Below, piece by piece: positions 17,034 through 24,350 of a stretch of DNA of 64,000 bases. The stretch spans positions 73,805 to 137,804 of the forward strand of contig PBVQ01000001.1 in NCBI GenBank assembly GCA_002728715.1, in the 5' to 3' direction. Under the pieces are notes generated by a model. The model had not been told where the DNA came from. It was given only the letters and a program-made list of their open reading frames with translations, and did no database searches. Both the position numbers and the translations under genes were made by a program. Within the stretch, counting starts at the first letter, position 1. Each line of letters starts with the position of its first letter. Source of the stretch: Dehalococcoidia bacterium. GTDB lineage: Bacteria > Chloroflexota > Dehalococcoidia > Lucifugimonadales > Lucifugimonadaceae.

Positions 17034-17936
17034 TTGAACATTGAATTTATAAAAAGCATATATCCTAATAGAAACCAAAATTTCTCAAAAAAAGATTTTG
17101 GTTCAGTTTTACTAGTAGGTGGTTCACAAAAATACATAGGGGCAATATTAATATCTGCATTGGCCGCTATTAGGTCAGGATGTGGGTTGGTATTTGTAGC
17201 AGCACCTTCACCAGTTTGCAAACAGATTTCTGGTTTAGTTCCTGAAGTAATATTTATCGAACTACCAGTTAAGACAAACAATCAAATTGATTGTTTAAAA
17301 TCTAAACCAATATTATTAGAGGCAATAAATTTAGCAGATTCATTTGCTATAGGACCAGGTATGAATCAATCTGATGAATCTATAAGAATGCTGGAAGAGT
17401 TTCTCACAATTATGAATGATAATAAAATTCATTCACCAGTAGTTATAGATGCAGATGGAATAAACAATTTATCCAATTTAAGTAATTGGGAAAAAAAATA
17501 TCAAAATCCAAAAATTCTTACACCTCACATAGGTGAAATGTCTAAAATAAGTAAAATTCATATAAAAAAAATACAAATCGACAAAAAAAAATATGCTGTT
17601 GAATATGCAAAAAAATGGAATATCAATATAGTCTTGAAAGGGGCAAAAACTGTCATTGCTGGACCAAATAAATTAGTACAAGTGTCATCTTTCATAAACT
17701 CAGCTATGGCTAAAGGTGGCACTGGAGACATGTTAACAGGATTAATATCTGGATTAATTGCATCAGATAAACTCAATATCCTAAGCAAAAATAATTTTTT
17801 TTATAAATCTTGCCTAGGTGTTTATATACAAGGATTTGCAGCAAATATTGCTAAAGAAGAATTAGGAGAAACAGCAGTAAAATCTTCAGACATCATTGAA
17901 AGACTAGGATTATTTCATAAAAAATATTTTCAGTAA
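17034..17936 (+). CDS. nnrD: ADP-dependent (S)-NAD(P)H-hydrate dehydratase
   Basis: 300 residues of the ribokinase-like YjeF_C/CARKD family: G-S-V-L-L-V-G-G-S near residue 23, A-I-G-P-G-M, V-I-D-A-D-G-I-N and the C-terminal G-G-T-G-D-M-L-T-G with the catalytic Asp. It repairs hydrated NAD(P)H. The usual fused or adjacent epimerase domain (NnrE) is absent, so this is the dehydratase alone. There is no in-frame ATG before the conserved core; TTG 17034, 9 bp after acpS, is the only reasonable start. Confidence 0.88.
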   Translation: MNIEFIKSIYPNRNQNFSKKDFGSVLLVGGSQKYIGAILISALAAIRSGCGLVFVAAPSPVCKQISGLVPEVIFIELPVKTNNQIDCLKSKPILLEAINLADSFAIGPGMNQSDESIRMLEEFLTIMNDNKIHSPVVIDADGINNLSNLSNWEKKYQNPKILTPHIGEMSKISKIHIKKIQIDKKKYAVEYAKKWNINIVLKGAKTVIAGPNKLVQVSSFINSAMAKGGTGDMLTGLISGLIASDKLNILSKNNFFYKSCLGVYIQGFAANIAKEELGETAVKSSDIIERLGLFHKKYFQ

Positions 17937-17957
17937 ACCATTTTATAAACTTACTAG

Positions 17958-17963
17958 TATAAT
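17958..17963 (+). promoter_or_regulatory. Candidate -10 element immediately upstream of coaX
   Basis: A consensus TATAAT ends 6 bp before the coaX ATG (17970), which has no Shine-Dalgarno. If used, transcription would start at or next to the AUG, giving a leaderless mRNA. No good -35 is visible, and coaX could equally be read from the upstream operon. Confidence 0.3.
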
Positions 17964-17969
17964 AATAAT

Positions 17970-18773
17970 ATGGGAATTTTACTTACAGTTGATATAGGCA
18001 ATACAAATATAACTATTGGTACGTTTGAAAATGATGATTTAATCAAGACTTTTAGAATAGGTTCAAAAAATAAATATACTACAGATGAATTGAACTTCAT
18101 TCTAAAAAGTATGATTGAAGATAATGAAATTCCAATAGATAAAATATCAGGAATATCAATGTGCTCAGTTGTACCTACAATAACAGAATCTTACATAAAG
18201 TCCCTAAAATATATTACTGGTATTACTAATAAAAACTTTCTAAATATATCTCCAGGTGTCAAGACTGGGATTAAGATTAATTACGATAGAATAAATGATG
18301 TAGGAGCAGACAGAATTGTTGATGCTGTAGCAGGAGGTTTATTATATGGACGTCCACTCATCATTGTTGATATAGGAACAGCTACAGTATTTGATGCAAT
18401 AGACGCTGATGGAAATTATATTGGTGGATCAATATCACCAGGTTTAGAAATTTCATCTGAATCAATGATTTCAAATACTTCGCAATTGAGAAAGTTCGAA
18501 CTTAAACCTCCACCAAAAGTAATTGGTAAGAACACCGTACATTCTCTTCAATCTGGATTTATGTTTGGATTTTCCGATCTTATAAGTGGGATGATACAAA
18601 GATTCAAAAATGAAATAAATCCAAAAGAGGAAAAAATTAAAGTTGTTGCCACTGGAGGATTATGTGATTTAATAGCACCATTAACTGACTGTTTTGATTA
18701 CGTTGACAAAAACCTAACGCTCATTGGATTAAAAAAATTATATGAATTAAATATAAAAAAAAATTATGACTGA
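17970..18773 (+). CDS. coaX: Type III pantothenate kinase
   Basis: 267 residues of the acetate/sugar kinase fold. Phosphate loop D-I-G-N-T-N-I near residue 7, G-A-D-R-I-V-D near 112, the second phosphate motif D-I-G-T-A-T-V-F-D and G-G-S-I-S-P-G are all typical of CoaX. It phosphorylates pantothenate as the first step of CoA synthesis. The 3' end overlaps coaBC by 8 bp. Confidence 0.94.
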   Translation: MGILLTVDIGNTNITIGTFENDDLIKTFRIGSKNKYTTDELNFILKSMIEDNEIPIDKISGISMCSVVPTITESYIKSLKYITGITNKNFLNISPGVKTGIKINYDRINDVGADRIVDAVAGGLLYGRPLIIVDIGTATVFDAIDADGNYIGGSISPGLEISSESMISNTSQLRKFELKPPPKVIGKNTVHSLQSGFMFGFSDLISGMIQRFKNEINPKEEKIKVVATGGLCDLIAPLTDCFDYVDKNLTLIGLKKLYELNIKKNYD

Positions 18774-20001
18774 TATAGATGACAAATATACAAGCAAACC
18801 ATTTACCTTGAAAAATAAGAATATTGTACTTTGTGTTTGTGGATCAATTTCTGCTTATAAATCTGCCGATCTTGCCAGCAAATTAATTCAAGAAGGTGCA
18901 AATGTTAATGTAATTTTATCTAACTCTGCACAAAAATTTGTAGGGAAAGCTACCTTCGAAGCTATTACTCATAATAAAGCCATATTAGGACTTTGGGATA
19001 ATAATACTAATATGAATATCGATCACGTTGCATTAGCGCATGAAGCAGATATTATAATAATTTATCCAGCAACAGCAAATACTATAGGTAAATTAGCAAT
19101 GGGAGTTTGTGATACTCCTATAACAAATACAGTTCTTGCAACAACTGCACCCGTTATAATGGCACCAGCAATGGATGGAGATATGTTTGATTCTTTTCAA
19201 ACACAAAATAATATAAAAATCCTAAGAGAGAAAAAATTTGAAATCATTGGGCCCGAAAATGGCAGATTGGCATCTGGATTAATTGGTAAAGGCCGACTGT
19301 CTGAATCAAAAACAATACTTGGCATTACAAGAAAAATACTCGGTAAAAATGGAGATTTTCAAGGAGAAAAAATTGTGATTACTGCGGGTGGAACGAGGCA
19401 GCCAATTGATCCAGTAAGATATATAACAAACAAATCTTCTGGGAAAATGGGGCATTTTATAGCAGAAGCTGCAATTGATCGAGGTGCGGAAGTAGTACTA
19501 ATAACAACATCAAATCTTATAACTCCTGCAGGAGCAGAAATTATAAAAGTAGATACTGCCGAATCAATGGAAAAAGCAATAATTTCAGCTACAAGAGATG
19601 CAAATATATTAATTATGGCTGCAGCTATATCAGATTTTACACCTGAAAAAATTTCCAACAGTAAAATAAAAAAAAATCATGATACTCAAATAAACTTAAT
19701 ACTAAAATCGGTAAATGATTTTTCAAATAAGATAGAAAATAATATTACTAAGATTTTTTTTGCAGCTGAAAGTGAAAATTTGGAAGAAAATGCGAAAATT
19801 AAGCTAAAAAGTAAAAATGCAGATTTTATAGTTGCAAATAATATAGTTGAAAAAAATAGCGGATTCTCATATGATACAAATAAAGTTACAATAATTGATA
19901 AAAATGGTGATAAAACCAAATTACCTTTAATGCACAAACTTAGATTAGCTAATAAAATTTTGGATAAAATAAAAATCACAAAAAAAGATGGAGAGAAATG
20001 A
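18766..20001 (+). CDS. coaBC: Bifunctional phosphopantothenoylcysteine decarboxylase / phosphopantothenate-cysteine ligase
   Basis: 411 residues. The N-terminal flavoprotein (CoaC) domain covers ~18-190, with G-S-I-S-A-Y-K and active-site H87 (I-D-H-V-A). The C-terminal CoaB domain begins near 200 (V-I-T-A-G-G-T-R-Q-P-I-D-P-V-R) and includes N-K-S-S-G-K-M-G and A-A-I-S-D-F. Two usual CoaC residues differ: the P-x-M-N motif reads P-A-M-D (D137 for Asn), and the substrate-flap A-C-G motif reads A-S-G (S170 for Cys). It makes 4'-phosphopantetheine from phosphopantothenate and cysteine, one step after coaX. Confidence 0.93.
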   Translation: MTDIDDKYTSKPFTLKNKNIVLCVCGSISAYKSADLASKLIQEGANVNVILSNSAQKFVGKATFEAITHNKAILGLWDNNTNMNIDHVALAHEADIIIIYPATANTIGKLAMGVCDTPITNTVLATTAPVIMAPAMDGDMFDSFQTQNNIKILREKKFEIIGPENGRLASGLIGKGRLSESKTILGITRKILGKNGDFQGEKIVITAGGTRQPIDPVRYITNKSSGKMGHFIAEAAIDRGAEVVLITTSNLITPAGAEIIKVDTAESMEKAIISATRDANILIMAAAISDFTPEKISNSKIKKNHDTQINLILKSVNDFSNKIENNITKIFFAAESENLEENAKIKLKSKNADFIVANNIVEKNSGFSYDTNKVTIIDKNGDKTKLPLMHKLRLANKILDKIKITKKDGEK

Positions 20002-20273
20002 AACTATACTGGAAAGAAAAGAAAAAAGGTTTTGATTTAATAGTAGAAAATGATGAAAGTGAAACTTTTTCTATTGGAGGAGTAAGAGAAACTAAAAGAG
20101 GTATTGAAGCATTAGCAAAAACTACAGGTTATGACCCTGGAAGAGCAATTAAAGGACTACAAAGTCTCGAAGAAGGTAGAACTTTTGTTGAACAATTTGA
20201 GCCTTGGAAAGAATTTTTCCCAGGAGAATTATTAGAATTAGAGTCTGAAATAGTCCCTAAAAACAATGAATAA
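19998..20273 (+). CDS. Conserved-looking small protein of unknown function
   Basis: 91 residues, acidic, no cysteines and no membrane segment. It starts ATG at 19998 with GGAGAG upstream, overlaps the coaBC stop by 4 bp and is itself overlapped 8 bp by the RraA-like gene, so it is embedded in the operon. The N-terminus looks like a beta-hairpin (W-K-E-K-K-K-G-F-D-L) followed by helices. I do not recognise the family. Confidence 0.7.
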   Translation: MKLYWKEKKKGFDLIVENDESETFSIGGVRETKRGIEALAKTTGYDPGRAIKGLQSLEEGRTFVEQFEPWKEFFPGELLELESEIVPKNNE

Positions 20274-20958
20274 TTTGAATCAAGTAGATCACTCTATAAT
20301 AAGCGAGCTTTCAAAATATGATTCTGCTACTGTACAAAATGCATCTATACTGGTCAGGGGATATATAAATCACACTGAAGATTACACTGGACCTGACCTT
20401 ACTCAGTATATTGAATCTAAAAAAACAATCGTAGGTTATGCCCTTACTTCAAAATGGACTCCATTAAATGAAAAAAAAGGAGTGGATGATAAAAAATTAG
20501 ATTTTTTTGATAATATTTTCAAAATGAAAATTCCTGTTGTATCAGTTCTTTCAGATGTTGATTCTACCCCAAACAGAGGCGCAATCATGGGAGATGGCAT
20601 GGCTTACCAAATGAAATCTCTAGGTAGCGTTGGAGTTATTGTCGGAGGTAATGCTAGAGATATTAAGGGTATAAAAGAGGTTAACCTCCCATTATGGGCA
20701 ACTGGACATGTCCCAGGGCATGGACCATTCAAAATGATTGAACATGGTACAACTGTTCAGGTTGCAGATCTTACAATTAACCAAGGTGACATATTAGTAT
20801 GTGATTTTGATGGAGTAACTAGAGTTGAAATAAATATATTAAACGATGTTATTAAAATGTGCAAAGAAGTAAGAAAAAAAGAGAAAACCTTACATAAATA
20901 TTTTTCAATGAAAGTTTCCACTAAGGAGTGGGAAAATTGGAAAAAAAATAACAACTAA
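20266..20958 (+). CDS. RraA-like family protein (aldolase/decarboxylase-type)
   Basis: 230 residues of the RraA fold: G-D-G-M-A near residue 105, G-G-N-A-R-D-I-K-G, L-W-A-T-G and D-I-L-V-C-D-F-D-G-V correspond to the metal and substrate site of 4-hydroxy-4-methyl-2-oxoglutarate/oxaloacetate lyases (G-D..., R-D). The family includes such aldolases, the RNase E regulator RraA and proteins misannotated as demethylmenaquinone methyltransferase. No RNase E is seen here, so a metal-dependent lyase is more likely. It ends convergently with valS, overlapping by 4 bp. Confidence 0.8.
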   Translation: MNNLNQVDHSIISELSKYDSATVQNASILVRGYINHTEDYTGPDLTQYIESKKTIVGYALTSKWTPLNEKKGVDDKKLDFFDNIFKMKIPVVSVLSDVDSTPNRGAIMGDGMAYQMKSLGSVGVIVGGNARDIKGIKEVNLPLWATGHVPGHGPFKMIEHGTTVQVADLTINQGDILVCDFDGVTRVEINILNDVIKMCKEVRKKEKTLHKYFSMKVSTKEWENWKKNNN

Positions 20959-23567
20959 ATTATTTTTATATCAATATCTTCATTATCTACATTTTGAAAG
21001 CTTATGGATTTAGCTCCAGAACAATTCTTCAAGTCATCAAGAAAAATACTTATCTTTTTTTGATTACTAGAATTAGCAAAAATGATTATTTTTTCCAAAG
21101 GAGAATTCAAACTTAATCCATTTTCTGATTTAGCCTTTCTAACTAAGCCAATTATATTGCAAGCAATTGGAAAAAGTTCATGTGTTTGAGAATCTGTATA
21201 TTTTTCTATCTCTTCAGATTTAGGCCATTGATGTAAGTGTACTGATTTGACTCCAGTTTCTTCTGCGAAAACCCAACTCCATACTTCATCAGTGATCGTT
21301 GGTAGAAAAGGAGAAAACATCCTAATGACAATATTAAGTGCCTTTCTCAAAGTTAATACAGCTGAAGATTGTTCGGATTTATTATCACTGTTTCTTGCAC
21401 GTAACTTTACTATTTCTATATAATTATCAGTAAATGAATTCCAAAAAAACTTCTCTATTTCTTGAAGAGCAATTGAAAATTCAAAATCTTCATATGCTTT
21501 TGTTGAAATATCACAAGTTCTACTTAGTTCGAATAAGAAAGACTTATCAAGATCATTTGTGATTTTTTGGACTTCTGCTGAATGAGATAAAACAAACTTC
21601 GATGCATTAAAAATTTTATTAACTAATTTTGATCCTACCTTAAAAATTGATTCATCATTTGTAGCATCAGCCCCCAGTCTAAAAGATGCAGCCCAATACC
21701 TAACTGAATCCGAACCAAATTTATCTATAGACTCTATTGGAGTAACTACATTACCTTTTGATTTTGACATTTTTTTTCTATCAGGATCTAAAACCCAGCC
21801 TGATATAACTATATTTTTCCACGGTATATTTGAATTATGTAACAATGATTTAGCAATAGTATAAAAAGCCCATGTGCGAATTATCTCATGACTTTGGGGT
21901 CGGATATCCATAGGAAATAGTTCTTTGGTTTCATCATCTTCATCCCCCCATTTTGTAACAATTTGAGGTGACAATGAAGATGTGAACCAAGTATCAAACA
22001 CGTCTTCTTCAGCTATAAATCCACCTGGTATATTTCTTTGAGATTCAGTGTACCCATTTGGAACACTAATTTGAGGATCAATAGGCAATTCATCTTCATT
22101 AGGTAAAATTGGTCTATCGTAATCAGGAATGTTTTTTTCATCTAAAGGGTACCAAACTGGAATGGGAACCCCAAAATATCGTTGTCTTGATATACACCAA
22201 TCAGAATTAAGATTCTCTGTCCAATTTTCAAATCTTTTATACATAAAACTTGGGTGCCATGAAATACTTTTACCTGAATTAATCAATTGATTTTTCTTAT
22301 CGAGCAATCGAACAAACCACTGTCTAGTAGTAAGGTACTCTAGAGGATTATCACCTTTTTCGTAGTATCTAACCTGATGATTGATTTGTCTAGGCAAATC
22401 AATCAGAGGTTTTTTATCTCCTGTAACTGAATTTTGTTTATCTGACAAAATTTCTACCATTATTTTTTTTACACTCGGAGTTCGTTTTCCAATAATCAAC
22501 TTATAATTTTTATTTGCTAAACTTGGATTCTCTGATTCCCATCCATCAGTTCCAAATTCTTTATCAATAATCCTGCCATTTTTTCCAATTATTTGCCTTA
22601 ATTTCAAGGAATGATCTTTCCACCATTGAACGTCCGTTTGATCACCAAAGGTACAGACCATTAATATTCCAGTACCCTTTTCAGGATCAACTTCCGTACT
22701 TGAAAAGATTGGCACTTTTGAAAAAAATGCAGGAGTTACTGCACTTTTTCCAAATAAATGTTTATACCTTTCGTCATCAGGATGTGCTGTCACTCCAACA
22801 CAAGCAGCCAGTAATTCTGGTCTAGTAGTTGATATAATAAATCGTTCATTATTTTCTTCATCTACAACAAATTCAATATCATGATAAGCTCCGGACTTTT
22901 CTCTATCTTCTACCTCTGCTTGGGCAACAGCTGTTTGATAATCTACATCCCACATAGTTGGAGATTCTAGTTGATAAATATGCTGTTTTCTAAATAAATC
23001 TAAAAAACTTCTTTGAGCAATCCGTCTACTTTTTTCATCAATAGTAGTATATAAATCACCCCAATCAATTGAATAACCCATTCTTTCAAACACTTCCTTG
23101 AATGCCTTTTCATCTTCGTGAGTTACTAAAGAGCACATTTCAATAAAGTTTTGTCTACTTATTATAAGTTGGTGCTGCTTCTTTATTCCTAGCTTTTCTT
23201 TTTCTTTTTCTACATCGATATTTTTAATATAAGGAACATTTGGTTCAGCTCTTACACCAAAATAATTTTGTACTCTTCTTTCAGTAGGCAACCCATTATC
23301 ATCCCAACCCATTGGATAGACTACATTATATCCTCTCATTCGTTTATATCTTGCTATCAGATCTTGGTGAGTATATGAAAAAATATGTCCTATATGTAAA
23401 GAACCGCTTACAGTAGGAGGAGGGGAATCGATAACAAAATTTTCTTTACGTTTACTATTTTTTATTCTAGAATGAACTTTAAGATTTTTCCATTCTTCAC
23501 GCCAATATTTTTCTCGATTATTAACGTCGAAATTTTTACTTATTTTACTTAGATCAATTGACTTCAT
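20955..23567 (-). CDS. valS: Valyl-tRNA synthetase
   Basis: 870 residues, class I synthetase. HIGH motif is S-L-H-I-G-H near residue 55, KMSKS is K-K-M-S-K-S-K-G-N near 588. P-P-P-T-V-S-G and G-W-D-D-N-G-L-P-T-E-R are ValS hallmarks, the latter in the form I associate with archaeal and alphaproteobacterial (Rickettsia-type) enzymes. The C-terminal coiled-coil arm of typical bacterial ValS seems absent, consistent with that type. It charges tRNA-Val in the cytoplasm and includes the CP1 editing domain. Confidence 0.93.
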   Translation of the reverse strand: MKSIDLSKISKNFDVNNREKYWREEWKNLKVHSRIKNSKRKENFVIDSPPPTVSGSLHIGHIFSYTHQDLIARYKRMRGYNVVYPMGWDDNGLPTERRVQNYFGVRAEPNVPYIKNIDVEKEKEKLGIKKQHQLIISRQNFIEMCSLVTHEDEKAFKEVFERMGYSIDWGDLYTTIDEKSRRIAQRSFLDLFRKQHIYQLESPTMWDVDYQTAVAQAEVEDREKSGAYHDIEFVVDEENNERFIISTTRPELLAACVGVTAHPDDERYKHLFGKSAVTPAFFSKVPIFSSTEVDPEKGTGILMVCTFGDQTDVQWWKDHSLKLRQIIGKNGRIIDKEFGTDGWESENPSLANKNYKLIIGKRTPSVKKIMVEILSDKQNSVTGDKKPLIDLPRQINHQVRYYEKGDNPLEYLTTRQWFVRLLDKKNQLINSGKSISWHPSFMYKRFENWTENLNSDWCISRQRYFGVPIPVWYPLDEKNIPDYDRPILPNEDELPIDPQISVPNGYTESQRNIPGGFIAEEDVFDTWFTSSLSPQIVTKWGDEDDETKELFPMDIRPQSHEIIRTWAFYTIAKSLLHNSNIPWKNIVISGWVLDPDRKKMSKSKGNVVTPIESIDKFGSDSVRYWAASFRLGADATNDESIFKVGSKLVNKIFNASKFVLSHSAEVQKITNDLDKSFLFELSRTCDISTKAYEDFEFSIALQEIEKFFWNSFTDNYIEIVKLRARNSDNKSEQSSAVLTLRKALNIVIRMFSPFLPTITDEVWSWVFAEETGVKSVHLHQWPKSEEIEKYTDSQTHELFPIACNIIGLVRKAKSENGLSLNSPLEKIIIFANSSNQKKISIFLDDLKNCSGAKSISFQNVDNEDIDIKII

Positions 23568-23603
23568 TAAACTCGTTTTATAAATTTATATTTTATATTA
23601 TAT

Positions 23604-24350
23604 TTATAATCTTTTATTATTAGTGATTTTATTTCTTAATATTTTACTATTTTTAATCTCTTCTAGTTTTATCAAACCTTGTTTAGTGTCACTAGCAATT
23701 CTTGCTGGATCTGAATTTTGTAATCTTAGCTTGAAAAGCCAATATACAAATGATTCCTCATCACTTACTGAGAAAGAGGTATTCAAAAAATCTATTTGAT
23801 ACTCCATTCTAAATATTTGCCAAAGATGCTCTTTGGAATCTCCATAAATAATGTTATAAACCGATTTTATTTCTTCTATGTTAGTTAGCATACCAGAGGA
23901 TATTTTCTTCTTTATTTCGGAATCTTCAACAGATGCAATTAGAGCTTGTTCTACAATTACTCCATAAAAGTAAGACAAATGGGCTCTAAACTTTTCGTAT
24001 CCTAGAAAATCTTTTAGGTCTTTTTCTGACATGTCTCCATTATGATCTGATTCATTAATCCATTTCCAAAATTCTCCATTAATTGATAAATTTTTTGATT
24101 GGCTAGCAAGTCTTATAGCTAATGTTTTCCAATTAAACGCTTCTCCACAAATTAGATAACATATTTGATTTGTAGAAAATTTTTCATTTGAAAGTTCCCA
24201 TTCTCGAATTACATCAAATAATAATTGTTTCCAATTTTTCTTATCCTTATGAATATTTTGATCAAGTTTAAATATTACTTTTTGTATAAGTTTTTCGTCA
24301 GATAAGTATGTTATCTGGTTATTTCCTATTTTTTCTTTGGTCTCTCTCAA
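23604..24350 (-). CDS. Protein of unknown function downstream of secA
   Basis: About 248 residues from the TTG at 24350; an in-frame ATG at 24440 would overlap secA by 122 bp, so it is less likely. The sequence is mostly helical and Trp-rich (W-K-Q-L-L, F-W-K-W-I, L-W-Q-I-F), soluble, with no signal peptide or recognisable catalytic motif. One part, D-H-N-G-D-M-S-E-K-D-L, resembles an EF-hand-like loop but only weakly. It is in the secA-valS transcription unit and I cannot name a family. Confidence 0.65.
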   Translation of the reverse strand: MRETKEKIGNNQITYLSDEKLIQKVIFKLDQNIHKDKKNWKQLLFDVIREWELSNEKFSTNQICYLICGEAFNWKTLAIRLASQSKNLSINGEFWKWINESDHNGDMSEKDLKDFLGYEKFRAHLSYFYGVIVEQALIASVEDSEIKKKISSGMLTNIEEIKSVYNIIYGDSKEHLWQIFRMEYQIDFLNTSFSVSDEESFVYWLFKLRLQNSDPARIASDTKQGLIKLEEIKNSKILRNKITNNKRL

